NCBI GenBank assembly: GCA_001880285.1
Contig: CP016269.1
Span: 806,001-870,000 of the forward strand
Reading direction: 5' to 3'
Origin: Flavobacteriaceae bacterium UJ101
GTDB lineage: Bacteria; Bacteroidota; Bacteroidia; Flavobacteriales; UJ101
Length of the DNA stretch: 64,000 nt
In this document: positions 34,986 to 43,868 of the stretch, in pieces
How positions within the stretch are numbered: position 1 is the first letter of the stretch
Layout of the letters: the number at the start of each line of letters is the position of its first letter
The notes under the pieces: model-generated
What the model was told of the DNA's origin: nothing
Databases searched by the model: none
What the model saw: the letters and a program-made list of their open reading frames with translations, nothing else
Made by a program: the position numbers and the translations under genes

Positions 34986-35810
34986 TTATAAAAAATTTAT
35001 AGTAATACTGTCACGATAATTTAATCCTAATAAAGTACTTGCTCCTCCGACTGTCTGTAAATTACTTTTATATATGGCTATTTCTAAAAAATCAGAAGAA
35101 TTAAACAATGCCATTCCTGTTCCATGATGAATAGTGTTCCCATGATCGTTTCCTTCTATATCAGAATAGCGCTCATATATTCTAGTAAACTTATAGCTTC
35201 TAGGTAACAAAATTTCAAATTTTCTTCCTTTTCCAATTTCTTGAAAACGTTCTTTTTTTAAATTGACCACAACGTTTCCAACATTATCAATATAAATTAC
35301 ATTTGCTATAATCGTGTTATCTTTGACAATAGGTTGTAAACCTGATAATTCATTATGCTTTTCAATCTTCCTACCTAATACTCCTATTTGTCCTCCTCTT
35401 GCAATATGACACGCTGTTTTCACAAAAACATCTTTTGTAGGAAAAATTCCAACTTCTTTAAAGCGGTCAAAATTAATTTCAATAATCATTTCAGGTTTTG
35501 TTTCATGAGCAATAAGAGACAATACACCGTTATCACTACAAACAAAATAATGATTATTTACTTTAGCAATAATGTGTTTCTTTTGAGGATTTTCTTCTGT
35601 ATCTACTCCAATAATATGAACCGTTCCTTCAGGAAAATGTTTATAAGAATTAATTAAGATATAAGCTGTTTGCGATATATTAAATGGACTAATCTGATGG
35701 GTTATATCAACAACCTTAGCATCGGGAAGCTCTGTATAAATAGCTCCCTTTACCACAGCCACAAAATGGTCTTTCAGTCCAAAGTCTGTTGTTAAGGTAA
35801 TAATAGCCAT
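34986..35810 (-). CDS. SAM hydrolase / hydroxide adenosyltransferase (DUF62)
   Basis: A 274-aa protein of the S-adenosylmethionine hydroxide adenosyltransferase family, which cleaves SAM to adenosine and methionine. N-terminal ITLTTDFGLKDHFVAVVKGAIY, VHIIGVDTEENPQKKHII, FVCSDNGVLSLI, IFPTKDVFVKTACHIARGG and the C-terminal beta domain with IYIDNVGNVVVNL are characteristic. Physiological role is unclear. It is divergent from phoH and shares a transcript with the HemJ-like gene. Confidence 0.9.
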   Translation of the reverse strand: MAIITLTTDFGLKDHFVAVVKGAIYTELPDAKVVDITHQISPFNISQTAYILINSYKHFPEGTVHIIGVDTEENPQKKHIIAKVNNHYFVCSDNGVLSLIAHETKPEMIIEINFDRFKEVGIFPTKDVFVKTACHIARGGQIGVLGRKIEKHNELSGLQPIVKDNTIIANVIYIDNVGNVVVNLKKERFQEIGKGRKFEILLPRSYKFTRIYERYSDIEGNDHGNTIHHGTGMALFNSSDFLEIAIYKSNLQTVGGASTLLGLNYRDSITINFL

Positions 35811-35885
35811 AAAGATTAGCTGATAATTGAATAATGCTTACTTTTGTTATATCTTAGTACAAATGTAATCTAAAATTTGAATATA

Positions 35886-36836
35886 TTGAATGAATTAATC
35901 ATAGAACTTAATGATGTTAGTTTAAGTGAATTTTACGGGGAGCACAATCGAAACTTTAAATTATTAAAAACCTATTTTCCAAAAATAAAAATTGTAGGAA
36001 GAGATAGTGTTATACAAGCCTTTGGTCCTGAAGAGATTTTATCTGTTTTTGAAGAAAAAGTAAAACATTTAATTGATCATTTAGGTCATTATAATAAACT
36101 CTCGGAAAGAGATATTGAAGACATTGTAATGACTGAAAATGTAAAAAAACATCAACATATCGATGGAGTCCTTGTTCATGGTGTTTCAGGAAGAATTATT
36201 AAACCCCAAACGGATACACAACGAGAATTTGTTGCTAAAATGAGTAAAAATGATATGGTTTTTGCTTTAGGACCTGCTGGTACAGGAAAAACCTATACAG
36301 CAGTAGCATTGGCCGTTCAAGCCTTAAAGAATAAGGAGGTGAAACGTATCATCATTACACGCCCAGCAGTAGAAGCTGGTGAAAATTTAGGTTTTTTACC
36401 AGGTGATCTGAAGGATAAATTAGACCCTTATTTACAACCTTTGTATGATGCGCTTCGTGATATGATTCCTTATGAAAAATTAGTTGGATATATGGAGAAA
36501 GGAGTTATTGAAATTGCTCCTCTAGCATTCATGAGAGGAAGGACTTTAGACAATGCTTTTGTTATTTTGGATGAAGCTCAAAACACCACTCTAGCTCAAA
36601 TGAAAATGTTTTTAACACGTATGGGTCGTTACGCTCACTTTGTAATTACAGGTGACCCTGAACAAATTGACCTCCCTTCCAAACAACGTTCAGGCCTTGT
36701 AAATGCTATGCATGTTTTAAAAGATGTGAAAGGAATTGGTTTTGTTCAATTTGACGAAAAAGATGTCATACGTCACAAATTGGTAAAACGAATTATTGAA
36801 GCGTATCGAGCAGATAAAGATATTTCTCTAAAATAA
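35886..36836 (+). CDS. phoH: PhoH family ATPase
   Basis: A 316-aa cytoplasmic P-loop protein. Walker A is GPAGTGKTYTAVALAV, then RPAVEAGENLGFLPGDLKDKLDPYLQPLYDAL, FMRGRTLDNAFVILDEAQNTT (Walker B) and VITGDPEQIDLP. Related proteins are RNA-binding ATPases linked to stress. No ATG is available in frame; I chose the TTG at 35886 because it gives MNELIIEL, the usual N-terminus in this group, over the TTG at 35877. A TACTTTTG box (35839-35846) lies upstream. Confidence 0.92.
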   Translation: MNELIIELNDVSLSEFYGEHNRNFKLLKTYFPKIKIVGRDSVIQAFGPEEILSVFEEKVKHLIDHLGHYNKLSERDIEDIVMTENVKKHQHIDGVLVHGVSGRIIKPQTDTQREFVAKMSKNDMVFALGPAGTGKTYTAVALAVQALKNKEVKRIIITRPAVEAGENLGFLPGDLKDKLDPYLQPLYDALRDMIPYEKLVGYMEKGVIEIAPLAFMRGRTLDNAFVILDEAQNTTLAQMKMFLTRMGRYAHFVITGDPEQIDLPSKQRSGLVNAMHVLKDVKGIGFVQFDEKDVIRHKLVKRIIEAYRADKDISLK

Positions 36837-36870
36837 CGAACAGCTCTAAATCATCATTTAGAACTGTTCG
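36837..36870. terminator. bidirectional terminator-like hairpin
   Basis: CGAACAG-C-TCTAAAT pairs with ATTTAGA-A-CTGTTCG around a 4-nt loop (14 pairs, one mismatch) between the converging phoH and HmuY genes. It lacks a strong T-tract. Confidence 0.6.
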
Positions 36871-36910
36871 TACACAATCAAAGTTAAATTTGAGAACAAG
36901 CATTTACTTT

Positions 36911-37531
36911 TTATTCAAAACTTCCTGTATTGGAATAGGTATAATTGAATGTATAAGTTGAACTTTGATCTGTAAATGGATCAGGGTTTGTAGGCGAATC
37001 TTTATAATAACTCAAAATTTCCATTTTCGCATAATTCCCATCATGTGTTTTAAAAACTAATATTTTACCTGGAATAGGAGAAATAATATGAGTGGTACGA
37101 TCATAATTATACCATCCATTTCCACTCCCTGTAGTGATTGCATAAGTACCATTATCATCTTGTAAAAAAGAGGTATCTGTACCTACCTGAGTCACTTCAT
37201 TATATAAAGCACTTTCAATATAAACTCCCCCATCGCCTGTTCTTGCAGGTCCTCCTTCAGCAGCTGTTCCTCCATTTACAATAATTTGAGTGGATCTAAA
37301 TCCTACATCCCAAGTGTTATCTGTAACAATTTGACCTGTTTCAAAATTGAACTTCACAAAATCTCCTGAGATTTCCCCTGGAGTTGTACTTGAATTTGGA
37401 GCATGCAAATTTTCATATGTTTCAGCTTTAATAACGGTTGGTGTTCCATTATTATCGTCATCTGAAGAACAAGAGGCAAATAATCCTATTGTTAAAGCAG
37501 CTAGTGTTAATTTTAGTGTTTTCATAATCAT
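36911..37531 (-). CDS. hmuY: HmuY-family haem-binding lipoprotein
   Basis: A 206-aa lipoprotein (204 if the second ATG is used) with lipobox LFASCSS. The HmuY fold is suggested by TPGEISGDFVKFNFETGQIVTDNTWDVGFRSTQIIVNGG and the C-terminal KTHDGNYAKMEILSYYKDSP...YTFNYTYS strands. Such proteins capture haem or carry iron sources to a TonB receptor at the outer membrane. It follows the receptor gene by 10 bp and is cotranscribed with it. Confidence 0.85.
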   Translation of the reverse strand: MIMKTLKLTLAALTIGLFASCSSDDDNNGTPTVIKAETYENLHAPNSSTTPGEISGDFVKFNFETGQIVTDNTWDVGFRSTQIIVNGGTAAEGGPARTGDGGVYIESALYNEVTQVGTDTSFLQDDNGTYAITTGSGNGWYNYDRTTHIISPIPGKILVFKTHDGNYAKMEILSYYKDSPTNPDPFTDQSSTYTFNYTYSNTGSFE

Positions 37532-37541
37532 TTTACTTATT

Positions 37542-39623
37542 TTATAATTTAAATTTCAAACTTGTCCAAAAAATTCTACCGTATAAATTAGGAAGGTTTA
37601 CATCTTGATGGTCTGTTACGTTTTCAATACCTCCTTGTAATTGTATTTTCGCATCGAAAAGATCTTTTCCTATAGTTAAATTAACTAAGGAATAACCATC
37701 TACTGTCACATTTTTATCGTATACATCCCAAAAACCATTTCCATTTTGGTCTCCTATACCATATTTACTTCGATACATCCATCGAATATTGGCAAACAAA
37801 CCTAGACTTTCACTATTGTAATCCAATTTCACATTAAATGTATGTTTAGATCGGTTAATCAATCCTAGATAATCACTTGATGTAGCTCTTCGTACTTCAC
37901 CTGTGTCCGTATCTCTAATAAATTCTTCTCCATTATCTATCCGTTCCTCTACATCCTTATCACGTGCCATTAAAAATTGATAGCCTCCTTTTATTTTAAA
38001 AGATCTATTAATTTTATATGAAGTATTGAATTCAAGCCCTTGTGTATAAGAACGGTTAACATTGTAATAAGAAAAAATATTTTGATTATTTGTTTTGGTA
38101 GCAATGACTTGGGTATTAATCAAGTCTTCAATATCATTTCTAAAAAAATTCAAACTAGATTGTATTCTATTATTTCGGTACTGAAATTCTACATTATATC
38201 CCACAGAACTTTCTGATTTTAACTCATCTTCATTTAAATAATCATCATAAGCAGGTTCAATTGTATTGATTTCTCCTAAATCTTGTAAACGTTGTATACC
38301 CGCAACTACTTCATTATATCCTAAAACCGTATATCCTACTGTCGAATTGGTAAAATTTAAATATAATTGTCTAAAATCAGGAGCTTTAAACCCTTTTCCT
38401 ACCGACCCCTTAATAGCAAAATGTTTATTAAAGTTATATCGAAGACCCAATTTAGGACTCCACTGAGAAGCATAATTTTCATTATGATCAAAACGAAATC
38501 CTACAACACTATACAATTTATCAAACCATTTTTTTTCATATTGCCCATAAAAATATTGAGCATCCATACTCACTGAATTTTCATAACGAGTTGCCTCTAT
38601 TTTTTCATCACGAATTCCTCCTCCTAATGTTATTTTGTTTGATGGATTGAATGTATACAAGGCTCTAATCTCAGGCTGAATAAAACGTTGTTTTAAATAG
38701 GTTCGATCAAATACTTCTTGTTGTGTTTCATTAAAATAATCCTCATTGGTATCATATGATGTATAAAATAGATCTACAGATAATTTCAACTTATTGATTT
38801 CTCCATAATTAAATTTAATTCCAACATTCTTTTCTTTTACTTGGCCTTCATAATCTAAAATATCACCATCACTATCTGTTTTATTCTCACTATCTTGTTG
38901 ATAGAACTTGCCAATTAGAGTTAAATTTGTTTTATCAGTAAAATCATACCCAGCTTTTAATTGATAAGTTTGATCATGGTGTTTTGAAACCGTTTGCCCA
39001 ACAACATCTGGAGCAAAATCGTATCCATCTGTTGTAAAAAAATTGGCATCTCCTAAAACATAAAATTTATCTTTTCGAAAAGATGAATTTAAAAAAATGT
39101 CATGTGTGTTATTGGTTTCTAATCGATAAAACAATGTGTTTTTTAAACCATATTTAGGTTTTTTTGTTATAATATTAACTACACCACCCATTGCTTCGGA
39201 ACCATATAAAGCAGATGCAGGGCCTTTCAAAACTTCAATTCGTTCAATTTCATTTACTGTAATTCTCGATAAATCAAAAACACCTGCTGTTCTACCTATA
39301 AGTGGTTGACCATCTAATAAAATTAAGATATAATCTGATTCAATTCCTTGGATTTGAATTCCTGTTCCATGATCTTCTGTAAGAATGAGTCCTGTTTGTT
39401 CACGTAATATATCATCTAACCTCCTTAATCCACTTTCTTCAATATCTTTTTGCGTAATGGTTTGAACAACTGAAGTATTTTCTTTTTCTCTAATAACATT
39501 CTTTGATGAAGTATAGATTACCTCGTCTATAGTATAGTCTTCTTTGCTTTCCACATTTTCTTGTGACCAACTTATAGAAAACATCATAATTAACACTATA
39601 CCTAGCTTATTTTTCATCTTCAT
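37542..39623 (-). CDS. TonB-dependent outer-membrane receptor (haem/haemoglobin type)
   Basis: A 693-aa receptor with signal peptide (LGIVLIMMFSISWSQ). The N-terminal plug has VQTITQKDIEESGLRRLDDILREQTGLIL and GPASALYGSEAMGGVVNIITKKPK; a 22-strand barrel follows, ending in an aromatic residue pattern (FWTSLKFKL). The pairing with HmuY and the Fur-like palindromes upstream indicate haem or iron uptake. No CarboxypepD-like N-terminal extension is present, so it is not a SusC-type transporter. Starts ATGAAGATG; either ATG is possible. Confidence 0.88.
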   Translation of the reverse strand: MKMKNKLGIVLIMMFSISWSQENVESKEDYTIDEVIYTSSKNVIREKENTSVVQTITQKDIEESGLRRLDDILREQTGLILTEDHGTGIQIQGIESDYILILLDGQPLIGRTAGVFDLSRITVNEIERIEVLKGPASALYGSEAMGGVVNIITKKPKYGLKNTLFYRLETNNTHDIFLNSSFRKDKFYVLGDANFFTTDGYDFAPDVVGQTVSKHHDQTYQLKAGYDFTDKTNLTLIGKFYQQDSENKTDSDGDILDYEGQVKEKNVGIKFNYGEINKLKLSVDLFYTSYDTNEDYFNETQQEVFDRTYLKQRFIQPEIRALYTFNPSNKITLGGGIRDEKIEATRYENSVSMDAQYFYGQYEKKWFDKLYSVVGFRFDHNENYASQWSPKLGLRYNFNKHFAIKGSVGKGFKAPDFRQLYLNFTNSTVGYTVLGYNEVVAGIQRLQDLGEINTIEPAYDDYLNEDELKSESSVGYNVEFQYRNNRIQSSLNFFRNDIEDLINTQVIATKTNNQNIFSYYNVNRSYTQGLEFNTSYKINRSFKIKGGYQFLMARDKDVEERIDNGEEFIRDTDTGEVRRATSSDYLGLINRSKHTFNVKLDYNSESLGLFANIRWMYRSKYGIGDQNGNGFWDVYDKNVTVDGYSLVNLTIGKDLFDAKIQLQGGIENVTDHQDVNLPNLYGRIFWTSLKFKL

Positions 39624-39650
39624 CTATTTTATTAGTGCAAATATCGTATT

Positions 39651-39715
39651 ATTTGTAATTATTCCAAATAAAAATAGTAAATTATTTGGAATCAATCTAA
39701 ATTGTTTTATTTTTG
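39651..39715. promoter_or_regulatory. divergent promoter with two Fur-box-like palindromes
   Basis: ATTTGTAATTATTCCAAAT (39651-39669) is a 19-bp palindrome with one mismatched pair. ATTTGGAATCAATCTAAAT (39684-39702) is a second with two. A simple 11-bp inverted repeat (ATTCCAAATAA / TTATTTGGAAT) also spans both. The rightward promoter TTG (39686-39688)-N19-TATTTTTG (39708-39715) overlaps the second palindrome, so binding there would block it. The 9-1-9 symmetry is like Fur boxes. Confidence 0.6.
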
Positions 39716-39739
39716 ACATCAGAAAATAATTACACTACA

Positions 39740-40648
39740 ATGAATAGAAATTTAATACTACTTACGGGATTGGCTTTATCACAACTTATGATGAGCCAAA
39801 CGAAAAAACAACAAGATCAAGAAGCCATAAAAGCAATGGCAGGTTGTTATAATGTAACATTTAATTATGCGGAAACTTTCTCTCCTGACAAAGAATATCA
39901 ATTTAAGGATAACAAGAGAACAGGAGGATTGGAATGGGTTGAAGTAGTAGAAGACAACGATGATAAAATTATGCTTCAGCATTTATTAATTGTGGGTAAA
40001 CCTGATGCTCCCCATATTGTAAAGCATTGGCGACAAGATTGGCTTTATGAGAACACCAATCTATTAGACTATGATGCAGACAATTCCTGGAAATCCATTC
40101 ATTTAAATCCCAATGATGTAAAAGGGCAATGGACTCAAAAAGTTTATCAAGTAGATGATAGCCCTCGTTATGAAGGTTCTGCCACTTGGATTCACTATGA
40201 TGGGCGACACTATTGGGAAAATACAACTTATGCTCCACTACCAAGACGAGAGCACACTACACGTAATGATTATAATATCATGAAACGTCGCAACCGTCAA
40301 GAACTAATGGATTTTGGATGGGTACACGAACAAGATAATGATAAAATTCTACGTCAAAACGGTGAAGAAAAAACCATAGCACAAGAAAAAGGGTGGAATA
40401 CTTATGAAAAAGTAGAAGATGCTCAATGTAAAGCTGCACAAGACTATTGGAAAAAAAATGCTGCATTCTGGGCAACAGTACGTGATGTTTGGGCTGAAAC
40501 TTTAGAAAAAAAACCTAATATAAAACTACAAAAGAAAATAGATAACAAACCTTTATACGCTGAAATTTTTGGGTTAATGAAAAAAGATTTAGATGAGAAA
40601 CAGCTTCGTAAAGCGTTAAAAAAGTCTATTAAACAATATATGCATTAG
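39740..40648 (+). CDS. DUF6607 family secreted protein
   Basis: A 302-aa protein from the ATG at 39740; a TTG 27 bp upstream overlaps the -7 box and is rejected. It has a signal peptide (LLTGLALSQLMMSQ). Conserved blocks include AMAGCYNVTFNYAETFSPDKEYQFK, HIVKHWRQDWLYEN, QWTQKVYQVDDSPRYEGSATWIHYDGRHYWEN and APLPRREHTTRNDYNIMKRRNRQE. The family's function is unknown. Divergence from the HmuY-receptor operon with shared Fur-like sites suggests a role in haem or iron acquisition. Confidence 0.8.
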   Translation: MNRNLILLTGLALSQLMMSQTKKQQDQEAIKAMAGCYNVTFNYAETFSPDKEYQFKDNKRTGGLEWVEVVEDNDDKIMLQHLLIVGKPDAPHIVKHWRQDWLYENTNLLDYDADNSWKSIHLNPNDVKGQWTQKVYQVDDSPRYEGSATWIHYDGRHYWENTTYAPLPRREHTTRNDYNIMKRRNRQELMDFGWVHEQDNDKILRQNGEEKTIAQEKGWNTYEKVEDAQCKAAQDYWKKNAAFWATVRDVWAETLEKKPNIKLQKKIDNKPLYAEIFGLMKKDLDEKQLRKALKKSIKQYMH

Positions 40649-40682
40649 TATTTGTATTCAGTCGTTCTTTATTTGTCTTTTT

Positions 40683-40715
40683 AAGTGTTTCGGACCTTAG
40701 TTCGGAGCACTTTTT
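40683..40715. terminator. convergent terminator
   Basis: AAGTGTTTCGGA (40683-40694) pairs with TTCGGAGCACTT (40701-40712) with three wobble pairs and a 6-nt loop, followed by T residues. It lies between the converging DUF6607 and MFS genes. Its right arm resembles the palindrome at 23195-23216. Confidence 0.65.
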
Positions 40716-40718
40716 AAT

Positions 40719-42239
40719 TTAATGTCCACCACCACTTGGCACATGGGAATTAGAAGAACTTTTAGGTTCTTTAACAAAAAGCCAAAATAGAAAAGAAACA
40801 AATAAAGAAATACCACACATCAAATATAACATCGAATAATCATTTGATTCTTTGACCAAAGCTGCAATACCAACTGTCATCATTTGTGGTAATACCACTG
40901 AATAATTAAACAACCCCATATAAAGCCCCATTTTAGACTGATTTACTCGTTCACTCATAATAGCAAATACAATGGATATAACAGCTGACCACCCTATTCC
41001 TGCTATACAAATTCCTGTATAAAAAGTTAATTCGGTATTCCCAAACTTCCAAATAAAAAGATACGCTATCGCCATAATCAAAATAGAAGTGAAATAAGTT
41101 CTAACCCTACCTATTTTTTTACTAATGGGTTCTAAAACTAAAACTGGGAAAAATGCCCCCACTGCATTAAATAACAAAAAGGCTAATGATAAAATATTAC
41201 CTGCTGTGTCATCTATAGAAGGAGTTTTACCTGTAAAAAACGTAGTAAATGAATTTGCAAACGCATCATTATCAATCAAATTGGGTACTATAATTTCTTT
41301 AGCAAAAAAGAAACTCATAACAAACATACTCTGTATACCCAACCATGAAAACGAATGCGCTACCATTATTTTATGAAATTCGTTTTCATTGGTCTGTTTT
41401 TTCATTCCTTTAAATACAATAATAATTCCTAGGATAATCGTAATAGCTACACTTAAATACATCATATTAACTTGATAGGCTTCCCATTTACCATGAAGAA
41501 TTAGTTTATCAAGGATTAAATAAAATGCAAATAACAAAAATCCTGACAAAGGATAAATAATCTTAAAAATTTGTATAACTGATGTTTTTTCGGCTTTATC
41601 CTCCTCTGATAAGTCATCAGCACTCATATTTCGATCCTCTTTAATAAAAAAGCATGGAACTACTGAAAACAACAATACTAAAACAACTGCGATATAAATT
41701 AAGGTAATGTTTCCTAAAACAATGGATATAAAATAAGCTAATAACCCAAATATTCCAGAAATTAATTGCATAATTGTAAAGCCTGAAGTACGTTTTTTCC
41801 CTTCAGGAGTTAAATCTGCAATAATAGAACGTGCAGGATTAAATGTAATATTAATTGATAAATCTAATAGTAAAGCCACAACTGTAGCAACCACAATTAC
41901 TCCTTCAAAACCAAGTGATGAACTAATTATACCAATCTGAGGTAATGTTAAGAACATTAAAGCACCTAAAATTCCACCTATCATGATAAATCCTTTTCTT
42001 CTACCTCCTAAGAACCAAGCATTATCACTTATTGCCCCTACAATGGGTTGCCCAACAATACCTGCCATAGGTCCTGCTAACCAAACAACCGCTACATCAT
42101 GAATATCTAATCCAAACCGAGTACTTAAAAGCCAACTTAAAGCAGCTATTTGAGTAGAAAGCGCAAAACCTACAGCTGTTGCGGGCAAACTTAATAATGC
42201 TAAAAATGATTTGGATAATTTTTTTTGTATACCTAACAT
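40719..42239 (-). CDS. SLC45-like MFS transporter
   Basis: A 506-aa major-facilitator protein with twelve predicted helices. LSWLLSTRFGLDIHDVAVVWLAGPMAGIVGQPIVGAISDNAWFLGGRRKGFIMIGG contains the GPxxGxxxQPxxGxxSD and GRRK motifs typical of the SLC45/sucrose transporter branch. The substrate is probably a sugar or glycoside. The C-terminus ends in a histidine (VPSGGGH). It is divergent from a BCCT transporter. No glycosidase is next to it, so the substrate cannot be narrowed. Confidence 0.82.
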   Translation of the reverse strand: MLGIQKKLSKSFLALLSLPATAVGFALSTQIAALSWLLSTRFGLDIHDVAVVWLAGPMAGIVGQPIVGAISDNAWFLGGRRKGFIMIGGILGALMFLTLPQIGIISSSLGFEGVIVVATVVALLLDLSINITFNPARSIIADLTPEGKKRTSGFTIMQLISGIFGLLAYFISIVLGNITLIYIAVVLVLLFSVVPCFFIKEDRNMSADDLSEEDKAEKTSVIQIFKIIYPLSGFLLFAFYLILDKLILHGKWEAYQVNMMYLSVAITIILGIIIVFKGMKKQTNENEFHKIMVAHSFSWLGIQSMFVMSFFFAKEIIVPNLIDNDAFANSFTTFFTGKTPSIDDTAGNILSLAFLLFNAVGAFFPVLVLEPISKKIGRVRTYFTSILIMAIAYLFIWKFGNTELTFYTGICIAGIGWSAVISIVFAIMSERVNQSKMGLYMGLFNYSVVLPQMMTVGIAALVKESNDYSMLYLMCGISLFVSFLFWLFVKEPKSSSNSHVPSGGGH

Positions 42240-42241
42240 TG

Positions 42242-42300
42242 TGTATCGGTTTTATGAGTAAATAAGAACTCAAATATAGTGTATTTCCTACACCGATACA
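42242..42300. promoter_or_regulatory. inverted repeat in the MFS/BCCT divergent region
   Basis: TGTATCGGT (42242-42250) and ACCGATACA (42292-42300) are perfect 9-bp inverted copies 41 bp apart, starting 2 bp upstream of the MFS start codon. A small GTGTA-N5-TACAC stem lies between them. This may be an operator pair or a leader structure. Confidence 0.35.
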
Positions 42301-42383
42301 ATATTTTATTTATATAAATAGTTTATTTTATACACTACATCTCATTAAATATTTTATATTGCAACAAATATTAGTACAGTCTC

Positions 42384-43856
42384 ATGAATTTGATTCAAAA
42401 AAACCTCTTATTACTATCTTCTACCCTCATTCTAAGTCTTTTCTCATTATGGATTTTTAGTAATACTGGATATGCTATGCAAACCATTGAGGAAATTTCT
42501 TTATTTGTACGAGAATACTTTGGAACTTTTTATTTAGTACTAGGTTTAGGCTGTGTTTTATTTATGATCCTATTAGCCTTTTCACCTTTTGGAAAAACAC
42601 GTTTGGGATCTTCTCAACCTGAACATTCCTTATGGTCATGGATTGCCATGTTATATAGTGCAGGTATGGGAGCTGGAATTCTTCTAAGAGCAGTTCAAGA
42701 ACCTGTTTACATGCAACAAAACCCTCCTTTTGAAAGTACTCTTTCTCACGAAACACTTGCCTTAGAATACACTTTTTATCAATGGGGATTTACTCCTTGG
42801 GCCATGTACGGCATTTTCGCACTAATTATAGGATATTATTTATATAATCGAAATCAAAGTGTCTTGATGAGTTCTGTTATCAAAAGTTCTTTTGATAAAC
42901 CTTTTTTGAATAATAGCATTGATATCTTAACTATTTTAACTACTGTTTTTGGTGTAGTTGCTGCTATTGCTTTGGGAACAACTCAAATTAATGGGGGAGT
43001 TAATCATTTATTCAATTCTAAATTAGGTATAAACTTTATCTTTCTTATCATTGTTTTGATCTCTATCATTTCATTAACTTCAGCGTTATTAGGCGTTAAT
43101 AAAGGTATTAAACTCATCTCTAAATTAAATATTTTAATAACCTTATTTTTATTAGCTTTTGTTTTCTTCCAAAGTGATGTATTAACGATCATTCAACAAT
43201 TTGGACTTTCTCTTTATCATTATATAATCGATTTTATCCCAATGAGTCTAGCTATTGAACCATACAACCCTGGTAAAGAATTCTTAACAGGATGGACTTA
43301 CTATTACTGGGCTTTTTGGTTAGCATGGGCTCCCTTTACTGGAATTTTCATTGCCCGAATATCAAAAGGGAGAACAGTTCGTCAGTTCATATTAGGCATT
43401 TTATTAATTCCTTCTTTAGGTACTTTTTTATGGTTTACTACTTTTGGAGTATCTGCATTTACGTTAATTGAAAACTGGGGTCGTTATCATAATGAATTTG
43501 GAAATGTTTTTACCTCTATTTTTATCTTTTTCAAAGCCTATCCTATTCAAGGCTTTATCAATACCATTACCGTAATATTATTAATTACTTTTTTAATAAC
43601 TTCTATCGATTCAGCTATTTTTGTTCTAAGTATGTTTACAGACCGAGGTAATCAAACCCCTAGTAAAAAACATCGTATCATTTGGGGAATAATCATCCCT
43701 ATAGTAGCATGTTCATTAGTTTTACTAGGAAATATTTTCCCTGAAATCAACGTTTTAGATGCTATGTCAAAACTCTTGATCATTACTTCACTACCTTTTG
43801 CTATTTTAACTGTCGTAATGGTTGCTTTATTTGTCCAAAAGATTTTGAAATCGTAA
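42384..43856 (+). CDS. BCCT-family (betaine/choline/carnitine) transporter
   Basis: A 490-aa transporter with twelve predicted helices. The family signature appears in MLYSAGMGAGILLRAVQEP and YYYWAFWLAWAPFTGIFIARISKGRTVRQFI. BCCT members move quaternary ammonium solutes with Na+ or H+ for osmoprotection or catabolism. LLRAVQEP replaces the more usual WGVAEP, so this is a divergent member and its substrate is uncertain. truA-like follows 12 bp downstream, probably on the same transcript. Confidence 0.87.
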   Translation: MNLIQKNLLLLSSTLILSLFSLWIFSNTGYAMQTIEEISLFVREYFGTFYLVLGLGCVLFMILLAFSPFGKTRLGSSQPEHSLWSWIAMLYSAGMGAGILLRAVQEPVYMQQNPPFESTLSHETLALEYTFYQWGFTPWAMYGIFALIIGYYLYNRNQSVLMSSVIKSSFDKPFLNNSIDILTILTTVFGVVAAIALGTTQINGGVNHLFNSKLGINFIFLIIVLISIISLTSALLGVNKGIKLISKLNILITLFLLAFVFFQSDVLTIIQQFGLSLYHYIIDFIPMSLAIEPYNPGKEFLTGWTYYYWAFWLAWAPFTGIFIARISKGRTVRQFILGILLIPSLGTFLWFTTFGVSAFTLIENWGRYHNEFGNVFTSIFIFFKAYPIQGFINTITVILLITFLITSIDSAIFVLSMFTDRGNQTPSKKHRIIWGIIIPIVACSLVLLGNIFPEINVLDAMSKLLIITSLPFAILTVVMVALFVQKILKS

Positions 43857-43868
43857 TTTCACGATGGA

